The notes below the pieces were generated by a model, which worked only from the letters and a program-made list of their open reading frames with translations, did not search any database and was not told where the DNA came from. Below, in pieces: positions 1 to 8,034 of a stretch of DNA of 64,000 nt. A program made the translations under genes and the position numbers. This DNA is from UBA4582 sp038106185. GTDB lineage: Bacteria; Pseudomonadota; Gammaproteobacteria; Pseudomonadales; Azotimanducaceae. How positions within the stretch are numbered: position 1 is the stretch's first letter; every line of letters starts with the position of its first letter. The DNA is taken from the NCBI GenBank assembly GCA_038106185.1, contig JAYODE010000013.1:14547-78546 (forward strand). The letters run 5' to 3'.

Positions 1-390
1 CCTTAACAAGGGGCCCAGCACCGAAAGATACTCGCGCATATGGCGGGCTGGATGGGCATAGGACATGCCCATCATATCCTCGATCACCACCTGATGGGAC
101 AAGCCTATACCGAGACTGAATCGTCCAGCAGCAGCGGCACCCGTGGTCAGTGCCTGTTGAGCGATAGCCGTTGGATGACGTGGATAACTGGGTGTCACTG
201 CGGTCCCCAAGCCAATCTTTTGGGTCGCATAACCGATGATGCCCAAGGCGTTGATGGCGTCGAAACCAAAGATATTCGCCATCCACAGATTATCAAATCC
301 CAGTGCCTCTGCTTCTTGGGCCGACTTAACCAGTTTTTCGAGGGTCCCGTCGGGTCCGTCCGTTGCGCCCAGCATTAATCCAATTCGCAT
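1..390 (-). CDS. LLM-class (luciferase-like) flavin oxidoreductase, 3' end outside window
   Basis: Reverse-strand reading from the ATG at 388-390 gives an uninterrupted 130-residue N-terminus beginning MRIGLMLGATDGPDGTLEKL, and the frame is still open at the window edge. The pattern of an early LGFDNLWMANIFGFDA segment, then IGLGTAVTPSYPRHP, then AGRFSLGIGLSHQ is that of the bacterial luciferase TIM-barrel family, many members of which use F420H2 or FMNH2. An AGGAG Shine-Dalgarno lies 6 nt before the ATG, which fixes the start. The substrate and the cofactor cannot be decided. About two thirds of the protein is missing. Confidence 0.85.
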   Translation of the reverse strand, partial: MRIGLMLGATDGPDGTLEKLVKSAQEAEALGFDNLWMANIFGFDAINALGIIGYATQKIGLGTAVTPSYPRHPTAIAQQALTTGAAAAGRFSLGIGLSHQVVIEDMMGMSYAHPARHMREYLSVLGPLLR

Positions 391-545
391 GGTTCACTCC
401 TGTTTTTATGACTAACTGATGTTCATTAAATGACTAGGTGTAAGTGATTTCGGCTAATCATCACTCGCCTTTGACAATAGTCCCTGCCACCACGACTTAG
501 CAGACTCGTGAAAAGCGTTCTGCTTTAAATTCGCTGCCTAACGGA

Positions 546-2684
546 CTAGGAACGGCGCCAGGCGTGGTAACGACCCACCAACTCCAACGCCCATTCCGGT
601 TTATGCTGCTTGCGCCATTCGCTGGCAGCAAACTTGTTCATTTCAGCCAGAGTTGGGTAAATATGTATCGTCCCCATGATTTTTTTCAACCCCAGTCCAT
701 ATTTCATCGCCAGCACATATTCGCTGATCAGGTCACCGGCATGATCAGCGACGATGGTCACACCCAAAATAGTGTCTTTACCGGGTGGCGTGATGACCTT
801 GACCACGCCATACGCCTCCTCATCAGCCAGTGCTCGATCCAGCTCACTCACATCAAAAGTGGTGACCTCATAGGCAATATTGGCTGCCTGTGCCTCGGTT
901 TCACTGATACCTACCCGGGCGACTTCCGGTGAGGTGAAGGTACACCAGGGGATCACAGAGTAGTCCACAGGGAACTTCCAAAAGGTGCCAAACAGGGCGT
1001 TAACTGCCGCAAACCACGCCATATGAGACGCTGTGTGGGTAAACTGATAGGGACCTGCGACATCACCTACCGCGTAAATATTCAAAAAATTCGTTCGTAA
1101 GTAATCATCGACCTCGATCGTTCCTTGGGCCGTGATAACCACGCCCAACTCTTCAAGACCAAAGCCGGTAACATTGGCCTTGCGGCCGACCGCAACCAAC
1201 AGCTGATCAAAGGCGATCCGCTTTTCTCCACCTTGATGAGTGGATACCAGCAGGTATTTTTCACCATTTTCCACCAACACTTCACGGGCGGTGTGATCAA
1301 CCAACACCTCGACGCCCTCGGCTTCAAGGCGTGCCGTAACCAGTGACGAGATTTCAGGGTCTTCCCGCACCAGAATGCGTGGCGCCATTTCCACCTGCGT
1401 CACCTGAGCGCCCAAGCGGTTCATGGCTTGCGCCAGTTCGCTACCAATGGGTCCGCCGCCCAAAACAATCAAACGTTTAGGCAGCGTTCGCAGTTCCCAC
1501 AGGTTGTCGGACGTCAGGTAATCAATGCGATCTATATGCTTGATGGGCGGCACAAAGGGTCTGGCCCCTGTCGCGACAATAATACTGCGGGTGGTCAGGA
1601 CCTGACCATTGACCTCCACTGACCAGGGCGTGAGAATTTTAGCCGCACCGATCGCCACATTCACACCCAGGCCCTCAAAGCGCTCCACCGAGTCATGGGG
1701 CTCAATCGTCTTGATAATGCGCTGGACCCGCTCCATGACGTCCGCAAAATCAAAGTCCGGCGACTGACGTCGAAAACCCAACGCGGGACCACGACGCATG
1801 TCGGCGGCAAGCTTTGCAGATCGAATCAACGCCTTGCTGGGTACGCAACCGGTGTTGAGACAATCACCCCCCATCTTGTGCTGCTCGATCAGGGTCACCT
1901 TGCCTTTTACCGTAGCTACAATCAGGGCAGCCACCAGCCCTCCGGAACCAGCACCGATAACGATCACATCCCGATCAAAGGATGCGGGTTTGTGCCACTT
2001 GGCGACGACTCGGCGGGCGCGAACAATATCCACCAGCTTCTTGCCCAGCAACGGAAACACCCCCAGCAACGCAAACGACAACAACAGTGCTGGCGACAGA
2101 ATGTCACCCAGGTTATCAATCTGGGCCAGTTGGGTGCCCGCATTCACATACACCAGGGTTCCAGCCAGCATGCCCACCTGGCTGACCAGAAAATACATTG
2201 GCACCGAAATTTTGGTCAGACCCATAACCAGATTGATAGCAAAAAACGGAAACAACGGCACGAGTCGCAGGGTAAACAGATAGAAAGCCCCTTCTCGCTC
2301 GATGCCTTTGTTGATGCCATTGATCTGCCGCGCAAACCGCTGACTAACCTGATCTCGCAGCAGAAACCGGGCGACCAGCATGGCCAGGGTCGCACCAATC
2401 GTCGACGCAAACGACACCAGCAACAAGCCCCAGCCAAGGCCAAACATGGCACCACCAGCGAGCGTCATAATAGCGGCACCCGGCAAGGACACAGCCGTGA
2501 CCAGCACATAGACAGAGAAATAAGCAGCGGCAACGACAAGGGGATGCGCCGCGACCAGACTGTTCAATTGGGCCTGCTGCGACTTGATATAGTCGAGGGT
2601 TAAATACTGACCCAAATCGAGCGCGAAGAAACTGGTCACCAGCAGGGCGATCACCACCAAGAGGAGGACGCGGGCTTTTGTCAT
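546..2684 (-). CDS. VTT-domain membrane protein fused to mercuric-reductase/lipoamide-dehydrogenase-like FAD disulfide reductase
   Basis: A 712-residue two-part protein. Residues 1-225 are hydrophobic and match the TVP38/TMEM64 (VTT/DedA-like) family, with a PGAAIMTLAGGAMFG stretch near 70 and a LRLVPLFPFFAINLVMG stretch near 140. From about 238 a complete class I pyridine nucleotide-disulfide oxidoreductase follows: FAD-binding VIVIGAGSGG, redox pair GGDCLNTGCVPSK (Cys 275 and 280), NAD-binding VLGGGPIGSELAQ, a second FAD motif IYAVGDVAG, and a C-terminal dimer active-site segment TIHIYPTLAE with its His and Glu. There is no mercury-binding Cys pair at the C-terminus, so mercury reduction is not supported. 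This fusion is known in several proteobacteria. It probably couples a membrane module to cytoplasmic NAD(P)H-dependent reduction; the substrate is unknown. It stands alone with no partner gene. Confidence 0.9.
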   Translation of the reverse strand: MTKARVLLLVVIALLVTSFFALDLGQYLTLDYIKSQQAQLNSLVAAHPLVVAAAYFSVYVLVTAVSLPGAAIMTLAGGAMFGLGWGLLLVSFASTIGATLAMLVARFLLRDQVSQRFARQINGINKGIEREGAFYLFTLRLVPLFPFFAINLVMGLTKISVPMYFLVSQVGMLAGTLVYVNAGTQLAQIDNLGDILSPALLLSFALLGVFPLLGKKLVDIVRARRVVAKWHKPASFDRDVIVIGAGSGGLVAALIVATVKGKVTLIEQHKMGGDCLNTGCVPSKALIRSAKLAADMRRGPALGFRRQSPDFDFADVMERVQRIIKTIEPHDSVERFEGLGVNVAIGAAKILTPWSVEVNGQVLTTRSIIVATGARPFVPPIKHIDRIDYLTSDNLWELRTLPKRLIVLGGGPIGSELAQAMNRLGAQVTQVEMAPRILVREDPEISSLVTARLEAEGVEVLVDHTAREVLVENGEKYLLVSTHQGGEKRIAFDQLLVAVGRKANVTGFGLEELGVVITAQGTIEVDDYLRTNFLNIYAVGDVAGPYQFTHTASHMAWFAAVNALFGTFWKFPVDYSVIPWCTFTSPEVARVGISETEAQAANIAYEVTTFDVSELDRALADEEAYGVVKVITPPGKDTILGVTIVADHAGDLISEYVLAMKYGLGLKKIMGTIHIYPTLAEMNKFAASEWRKQHKPEWALELVGRYHAWRRS

Positions 2685-2703
2685 TTGGCATTTACCTTAT
2701 ATT

Positions 2704-2846
2704 CTTTCGTCTTTCGTCTTTCGTNNNNNNNNNNNNNNNNNNNNNNNNNNNNNNNNNNNNNNNNNNNNNNNNNNNNNNNNNNNNNNNNNNNNNNNNNNNN
2801 NNNNNNNNNNNNNNNNNNNNNNNNTCTTTCGTCTTTCGTCTTTCGT
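2704..2846. repeat. 7-bp tandem array (CTTTCGT) interrupted by an assembly gap
   Basis: Three exact CTTTCGT units occupy 2704-2724, then the N run, then three more at 2826-2846. The array therefore continues through the gap and its real length is unknown. It lies just upstream of the VTT-reductase gene. The next 40 bases (2847-2888) contain looser related words (TTAATCGTTGCTCGTTAATC). Confidence 0.9.
2725..2824. other. assembly gap (100 N)
   Basis: Exactly 100 N inside the CTTTCGT array, so this is a placeholder of unknown true size, probably an assembly break caused by the repeat. Confidence 0.98.
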
Positions 2847-2888
2847 TGATCTTCTATCATTGACCGTTAATCGTTGCTCGTTAATCAT

Positions 2889-3153
2889 TGGCTGGTGAGG
2901 CAGGCTGAATCTTACTTCGCGACACAGCCGCTGAATGCTAGCCGGGGGATCACCCAAACAGCACCACGATTCAAAGCACCGCAAAAAGCCGATTGAATAC
3001 CGTATCGGACGCCACGGCAGTTTACAGCTATTCGCTGCCAAGTTCAGTTTTACTGCCACTGACCCTCTGAGTTTTTCCGTCAAGGCATCAGAATCGCCAA
3101 AGCACAAATGATTCACGTATACTCTCGCTAGTTCACATATAGCGGATTTATGT
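2889..3153. promoter_or_regulatory. intergenic region with a possible -10 element for the sugar-isomerase operon
   Basis: No convincing gene is present. A TATACT at 3118-3123 is a good -10 hexamer 31 bases before the ATG at 3154, but I see no clear -35 at the right distance. An AGCGGA shortly before the ATG is an acceptable ribosome binding site. The reverse-strand open frame across this segment has no recognisable protein features and crosses the N run. Confidence 0.3.
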
Positions 3154-3927
3154 ATGGTACCTGTCCTTGGCGTCCAAATGTTTACCTTGCGAAAATACAC
3201 TCAGTCAGCCGATGACCTGAAGTCAACGCTGGCGAGGGTCCGTGGCATCGGCTATCGCAGCATTCAAATCTCTGCGTTTGGAGACATTGATGCCCAGACC
3301 ATCGCCAATTTGTGTGCCGATAATGATCTCGCGATCGGTGGCACCCATGTGGCCTGGGACCGCTACCGACATGACCTGGATCGCGTCATCGACGAGCATC
3401 TGCTGTGGCAATGCCGCCACACAGCTGTCGGCATGATTCCACCCAAAATCTACTTATCTATGGCAGGTATGGCGCAATTTTTGGAAGAACTCAAACCCAT
3501 CGCGGACAAGCTTAATGCCGCGGGTATCGATTTCTCTTACCACAATCATCATCATGAGTTTCAAAAATTTGATGGCAAGCCCTGGCTTCAGCACCTCTAC
3601 GATTCAACCAGCGCCGATCTGCTCAAGGCAGAACTCGATACCCACTGGATCCAGGCAGGCGGCGCAGATCCGGCGCTCTGGGTGGACTATTGTGGCGCCA
3701 GAATGCCATTGCTGCATCTCAAAGACTTCGCCATCAATGCAGAAAATCAACGTATTTTCGCCCCGGTGGGTCACGGTAATATGAATTGGCCAACGATACT
3801 TGACGCGGCCAAGCGGCATCCCATCGAATACTATTTTGTTGAACAAGACAATTGCTATGGCGCCGACGAGTTTGACTGTTTGCAGGCAAGCTATGACTTC
3901 CTGCACACGCGTTTCGGCCTGAACTAG
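3154..3927 (+). CDS. sugar phosphate isomerase/epimerase (AP endonuclease 2-like TIM barrel)
   Basis: 257 residues with the xylose-isomerase-like TIM-barrel pattern. The metal-binding residues expected for this family are visible in YHNHHHEF (about 129-136), ELDTHW (about 160), HLKD (about 189) and the late VEQDN (about 232). Such enzymes isomerise, epimerise or dehydrate sugars and cyclitols; IolE and hydroxypyruvate isomerase are relatives. It is the first gene of a three-gene set with two Gfo/Idh/MocA oxidoreductases, which suggests oxidation to a keto-sugar followed by isomerisation or epimerisation. The actual sugar cannot be read from the sequence. Confidence 0.88.
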   Translation: MVPVLGVQMFTLRKYTQSADDLKSTLARVRGIGYRSIQISAFGDIDAQTIANLCADNDLAIGGTHVAWDRYRHDLDRVIDEHLLWQCRHTAVGMIPPKIYLSMAGMAQFLEELKPIADKLNAAGIDFSYHNHHHEFQKFDGKPWLQHLYDSTSADLLKAELDTHWIQAGGADPALWVDYCGARMPLLHLKDFAINAENQRIFAPVGHGNMNWPTILDAAKRHPIEYYFVEQDNCYGADEFDCLQASYDFLHTRFGLN

Positions 3928-3989
3928 TTTCAACCGTGGCTGCCGACAGACAAGCAAACAATCGGACTGACATCTTATAGGAAACAATC

Positions 3990-5186
3990 GTGACACCAGG
4001 AAATGATGCTGCGCTTTTAGACCCACGGAAACCCCAGACGGTTCGACTGGGCATTATAGGCCTGGGCAATATGGGCTCCAGCCACTGCCGTCTAATTGAG
4101 TCGATCGACAGCATAACCCTGAGCGCGGTCTGCGATATTGACCCAGTGAGACTTGAAAAGGTTGTCAGTCGCTATGGTTGCCCAGGCTATGCCACGGCCA
4201 ACGAGCTGCTCAGGGCTAGAGTCTGTGATGCCATATTGATCGCCACGCCCCACTATGATCACACCACCATTGGCATCGCAGCCTTGAAAGCGGGCTATCA
4301 TCTGCTGGTTGAAAAACCCATCTCCGTGCACAAGGCCGACTGTGAACGACTCATTCAAGCTCACCAGCTGGGTGATAGGCAGGTCTTTGCAGCCATGTTT
4401 AATCAGCGAACCAACAAGCATTATCAGCAGATCAAACACCTGATTGATAGTGGCGAGCTGGGCGAGATTCGCCGAATCAGCTGGACCATCACCGACTGGT
4501 TCAGAACCCAGCGGTATTACGACAGTGGTGGCTGGCGAGCAACCTGGGCCGGTGAAGGGGGTGGCGTGTTGCTCAATCAATGTCCGCACCAGCTGGATCT
4601 GTTGCACTGGCTATTTGGCATGCCTACGGCGCTCACTGCGCAGGGCAAAGTAGCCAAACACCACGCTATCGAGGTTGAGGACGAAGTGACCTGCTTTCTT
4701 CAATACGCCAACGGTGCGACTGGTGTCTTCACCACCTCTACAGGCGAGGCCCCCGGTATTAATCGACTAGAAATCGCCGCTGAGCGGGGTTTGCTGGTCT
4801 ATGACACGGCAGACGGCAAAATCACTTTTCTGCAAAATGACAAGACCGTAACCGAGGCCATTCGAGACAACGGCCCCTTTGAAAAACCCAAAACCAAGCG
4901 GATTGAATTCGACATACTTGATACGGGCCGTCAGCATGCCGAAGTACTGGAGAATTTCGCCGCCGCGATACTCCATGGCACGCGGGTTCTCGCCAATGGC
5001 AAAGAGGGCATTCATTCCGTCGAACTGGCCAATGCGATGATCTACTCTGCGCTTAAAAACCAGCCTGTCACCCTGCCGATCAATGCCAAACGCTATGCCA
5101 ATTTTCTTAAACGTCTCATTCGCGGCTCGACCCTGCGTAAGCCCGAGACAAATACTGAAATTACGGACTTAACCGGTTCATTTTGA
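3990..5186 (+). CDS. Gfo/Idh/MocA family NAD(P)-dependent oxidoreductase
   Basis: 398 residues. A Rossmann N-terminus with LGIIGLGNMGSSH is followed by the family's VEKPIS segment (the Lys-Pro that touches the nicotinamide and substrate) near residue 110, and then the alpha/beta C-terminal domain. The start is the GTG at 3990, preceded by TAGGAAAC. The Gfo/Idh/MocA family oxidises sugars or inositols at a hydroxyl, or reduces them, using NAD(P). It sits 62 nt after the TIM-barrel isomerase and 23 nt before a second member, so the three are probably co-transcribed. Confidence 0.9.
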   Translation: MTPGNDAALLDPRKPQTVRLGIIGLGNMGSSHCRLIESIDSITLSAVCDIDPVRLEKVVSRYGCPGYATANELLRARVCDAILIATPHYDHTTIGIAALKAGYHLLVEKPISVHKADCERLIQAHQLGDRQVFAAMFNQRTNKHYQQIKHLIDSGELGEIRRISWTITDWFRTQRYYDSGGWRATWAGEGGGVLLNQCPHQLDLLHWLFGMPTALTAQGKVAKHHAIEVEDEVTCFLQYANGATGVFTTSTGEAPGINRLEIAAERGLLVYDTADGKITFLQNDKTVTEAIRDNGPFEKPKTKRIEFDILDTGRQHAEVLENFAAAILHGTRVLANGKEGIHSVELANAMIYSALKNQPVTLPINAKRYANFLKRLIRGSTLRKPETNTEITDLTGSF

Positions 5187-5209
5187 GCCTTACTCAGGAC
5201 TGACTGTAT

Positions 5210-6292
5210 ATGACGGACGGTATGCACTACGCGCCCATTGCGCGGACCCAAAAACCTGTGTGTGGGCCCGGTGATTTTGTCTTTGCGGCTATGGCCCTGG
5301 ATCATGGCCACATTTTTGGCATGGTAGCTAATCTGGTGCAAGCCGGTGGTGTGTTGAAACTGATCTATGATCCGAACCCGAAAAAGGTCGAGCTTCTGCG
5401 CCGTCAGCATCCTCAGGCCCAGGTCGCCAGCTCTGCTGACGAGATCCTGCAGGATCCGGATGTGATGTTGGTCGCAGCCGCGGCTATACCGAGTCAGCGT
5501 TGCGAACTGGGCTTGCAGGTGCTGGCGCATGGCAAAGACTATTTCACGGACAAGACGCCCTTCACCAGCCTAGATCAGCTTCACCAGGCACGCCAGGCAG
5601 TCCTCACAACCGGGCGCAAATACGCTTGTTGCTATAGCGAACGGCTGCAGAATGAAGCGGCAGAATACGCGCTCGAACTGGTGGCTGGGGGGGTCATCGG
5701 CGACGTCATACAGGTGCTCGGACTTGGCCCACATCGCTTGAACGCTCCTGCTCGGCCGGACTGGTTTTTTCGCAAGGCCCTCTATGGCGGCATTATCTGT
5801 GACATAGGCAGCCACCAGGCAGAACAATACCTGGCCTACAGTGGCGCTACTGGCGCCACAGTGACCATGGCCCGGGCTGCCAACTACGCCAACCCTGACT
5901 ATCCGGAACTGGAAGACTTTGGTGAATTCAGTGTCGTGGGCGATAACGGCAGCAGCGGCTATTTTCGTATGGATTGGTTCACACCGAATGGCCTGAGAAC
6001 CTGGGGTGACGGACGAACCACCATTCTTGGCAGCAAAGGCTACATTGAGCTGCGCAAGTATGTGGATATTGGTCAGCAACTGGATCAGCCAGCACGGGAG
6101 AATAACGTCTATATCGTGACTCAGGAGGGTGAGGAACAACACCAGGTCACGGGCAAAATCGGCTTTCCGTTTTTCGGCGCACTGATATTAGACTGTCTTG
6201 AGCGGACAGAGCTCGCCATGTCACAAAAGCACTGCTTCACAGCTGCCGCCATCTGCCTGCAGGCACAGCAAATGGCTGACTTGAATCGCTAG
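5210..6292 (+). CDS. second Gfo/Idh/MocA family oxidoreductase
   Basis: 360 residues and only distantly like its neighbour. The N-terminal segment GDFVFAAMALDHGHIFGM replaces the classic GxGxxG fingerprint, followed by LIYDPNPKKVELL and a KTPFTSLDQL segment where EKP is usual. This is typical of the divergent Gfo/Idh/MocA subfamily seen in sugar-catabolic clusters of soil and marine bacteria. The weak glycine fingerprint makes cofactor binding less certain than in the gene before. Its stop codon TAG (6290-6292) shares the palindrome CTAG with the stop of the convergent msrA gene. Confidence 0.82.
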   Translation: MTDGMHYAPIARTQKPVCGPGDFVFAAMALDHGHIFGMVANLVQAGGVLKLIYDPNPKKVELLRRQHPQAQVASSADEILQDPDVMLVAAAAIPSQRCELGLQVLAHGKDYFTDKTPFTSLDQLHQARQAVLTTGRKYACCYSERLQNEAAEYALELVAGGVIGDVIQVLGLGPHRLNAPARPDWFFRKALYGGIICDIGSHQAEQYLAYSGATGATVTMARAANYANPDYPELEDFGEFSVVGDNGSSGYFRMDWFTPNGLRTWGDGRTTILGSKGYIELRKYVDIGQQLDQPARENNVYIVTQEGEEQHQVTGKIGFPFFGALILDCLERTELAMSQKHCFTAAAICLQAQQMADLNR

Positions 6293-6891
6293 TGGTGCGC
6301 GTCGGCGCCCCAGATCTCTTGCAGCCGCGCATCCCGCCCACAGCCTCGTCGATAAAACCCGTAGCGCAGCGGATTCTTCAGATAATAATCTTGATGGCTC
6401 GCCTCTACCGGAAAGAAGCGACTTGCATCAAGTATTTCTGTGGCTATTGCTCGACCGGAAAAGCGTTCAGCTACTTTTTGCTTTGAACTCACCGCCAGTT
6501 CCCGCTCAGTGGCATTACCGACAAAAATCGCACTCAGATAGCTGGGTCCCTTGTCACAAAACTGGCCCTGCGCATCAAAGGGATCTATGTTGTGCCAATA
6601 AAGGTCCAACAGCTGCTGATAGTTGATGAGACTAGCATCATAGGTCACCTCGACCGCCTCGTAATGACCCGTATGCAGACCACTATAGGTCGGGTTTGGA
6701 TGCGTGCCACCGGTAAAGCCTGAGATCACTTGAGTGACACCCGGCTGTTCCTGATATAAGGCCTCTACACACCAAAAACAGCCGCCGGCAAAGATCGCCG
6801 TCGCACCGCGAACCATACCGCTGGACCCCAGAAGTAATAGTAAGACGCATCCGATCGACAATCGGCTTTGAACCCAGGCAGCACTTTTCAT
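6289..6891 (-). CDS. msrA: peptide-methionine (S)-S-oxide reductase MsrA, exported form
   Basis: 200 residues from the ATG at 6889-6891. A hydrophobic signal sequence (residues about 10-29, LSIGCVLLLLLGSSG) precedes the MsrA core, which begins ATAIFAGGCFWCVE with the catalytic Cys in GCFWC. Later landmarks are SGFTGG, TGHYEAVEVTYD, LYWHNIDPFDAQGQFCDKG and HQDYYLKNP. A C-terminal RRGCG supplies a likely resolving Cys. The open frame runs further upstream only through the N run, so this start, which leaves a normal signal peptide, is preferred. The likely role is repair of oxidised methionine in envelope proteins. Confidence 0.92.
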   Translation of the reverse strand: MKSAAWVQSRLSIGCVLLLLLGSSGMVRGATAIFAGGCFWCVEALYQEQPGVTQVISGFTGGTHPNPTYSGLHTGHYEAVEVTYDASLINYQQLLDLYWHNIDPFDAQGQFCDKGPSYLSAIFVGNATERELAVSSKQKVAERFSGRAIATEILDASRFFPVEASHQDYYLKNPLRYGFYRRGCGRDARLQEIWGADAHH

Positions 6892-6895
6892 GGCA

Positions 6896-6995
6896 NNNNN
6901 NNNNNNNNNNNNNNNNNNNNNNNNNNNNNNNNNNNNNNNNNNNNNNNNNNNNNNNNNNNNNNNNNNNNNNNNNNNNNNNNNNNNNNNNNNNNNNN
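6896..6995. other. assembly gap (100 N)
   Basis: Exactly 100 N immediately upstream of msrA. The msrA promoter and any short upstream gene are lost in it. Confidence 0.98.
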
Positions 6996-7412
6996 CAACC
7001 AGACGACTGACTTCAGGATTCAGCACCCAGCATCTTTGCAGAGAAGCCCAATAATAAAGTTGAGCCTTGTTAAAACGAATAAATTTTTAGGCTTTATAAG
7101 CAATATATTCGACCATCTATTGGAGCATCTATTGGACCATCTATTGGACCATCTATTGGAGCATCTATTGGAGCAAGGTTTTATAATTTTTATTTCAAAA
7201 TCGCTTTCATTGATAATCAATACCAATGCGTTTTCAATAAATACTTTAATCTCTTTTAAAATCTGGTTATTATCCAACCAATGATGTTGCTCTAGACAGC
7301 TATTTTTTCCGAGCGTCTAATATCAAATTAAAGCAATTGATCCCACTGTTTTATTAACTGCCAATAAATTTTAGCGCAATTAAATTAACTGTTGCCACAA
7401 CGGAGACCAAGA
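6996..7412. other. AT-rich spacer upstream of the H-NS-like gene
   Basis: No gene supported. The segment is markedly richer in A+T than its neighbours and contains a 12-bp tandem array (7111-7175). The reverse frame through the array would encode NRxSNRWS-type repeats, but it has no ribosome binding site and I judge it non-coding. AT-rich DNA is a usual binding substrate for H-NS-type proteins, so autoregulation is possible. Confidence 0.5.
7111..7175. repeat. 12-bp tandem array, 5.4 copies
   Basis: Units GACCATCTATTG and GAGCATCTATTG alternate with period 12 (7111, 7123, 7135, 7147, 7159, then a partial at 7171). Only one position (C/G) varies. Confidence 0.95.
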
Positions 7413-7757
7413 ATGCCAACACTCGCCGGTATTAAAGCGAAAATGAAAACACTGCAGCAACAACACGATGCCATCATTGCCAAGCAGAAAGCGCAAGTGG
7501 TTGCGGAGATCAAACAAAAGATTGCTGACTTTGATATCTCTGCTGCAGAACTGGGCTATAAAGGTGCCGCTGCTGGCGTTAAAAAAGCGGTTCAAGTCGC
7601 AAAGCCTAAAAAGAGCGCCAAGAAAAAGTCGACGCCTGTTTACCGAGGCCCCAATAATGAAGAATGGGCCGGTGGCAAAGGGGCTCGACCCAAATGGGTC
7701 AAAGCCGTTCTTGAGAGTGGCGGTGATCTCGAAGCCTATCGCATTAAACGTGCCTAA
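7413..7757 (+). CDS. H-NS family histone-like DNA-binding protein
   Basis: 114 residues from the ATG at 7413, which has GGAGA 8 bases upstream; the longer frame would need a TTG at 7392. The N-terminal half is a charged coiled-coil-like oligomerisation region. It is followed by a lysine-rich linker (KPKKSAKKKS) and the C-terminal H-NS signature YRGPNNEEWAGGKGARPKW and ESGGDLEAYRI. The expected role is binding curved or AT-rich DNA and repressing transcription, often of acquired genes. Proteins of this Ala/Lys-linker type occur as several paralogues in pseudomonads and vibrios. Confidence 0.9.
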   Translation: MPTLAGIKAKMKTLQQQHDAIIAKQKAQVVAEIKQKIADFDISAAELGYKGAAAGVKKAVQVAKPKKSAKKKSTPVYRGPNNEEWAGGKGARPKWVKAVLESGGDLEAYRIKRA

Positions 7758-7770
7758 GAGGCGACTGATC

Positions 7771-7803
7771 AACGGGGGTGGAAGATTAACTTCCACCCCC
7801 GTT
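7771..7803 (+). terminator. strong hairpin after the H-NS-like gene
   Basis: A perfect 14-bp stem (AACGGGGGTGGAAG at 7771-7784 with its complement at 7790-7803) closes a 5-nt loop, 13 nt after the stop codon. The downstream T tract is weak. Confidence 0.8.
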
Positions 7804-7814
7804 AATCCACTCAT

Positions 7815-7885
7815 TTAACCTTTTACAAAAATTTTGATTAAACCTTTTTCTACATCTTTGGTTAACCGTTTTTCTTAAGCTTTGG
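7815..7885. repeat. degenerate 24-bp tandem array, three copies
   Basis: Three units of 23-24 bp starting TTAAcC and ending CTTTGG or a variant begin at 7815, 7838 and 7862, followed by a partial TTAAATAAG. They are diverged but keep register, and follow directly after the terminator hairpin. Confidence 0.7.
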
Positions 7886-8034
7886 TTAAATAAGATCTAG
7901 ATAAATGCTGTCAATTTAATAGCATTCGGCACCTTTCTTGCTGGCGAGCTCTGGCTTTCCAACCTTTGCCCAGACGCTGACTAATGCGTCACAAGGTCCT
8001 ATACTGCATTACGCACTACTCAGGATCAGCCCAC

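Noticed and set aside
2697..3200. Reverse-strand 167-codon frame across the first gap
   Set aside because: It crosses the N run and the 7-bp array, has no recognisable features, and overlaps the start of the sugar isomerase gene.
7020..7277. Reverse frame encoding Asn-Arg-Trp-Ser repeats
   Set aside because: Simply the translation of a 12-bp array in AT-rich DNA; no ribosome binding site.
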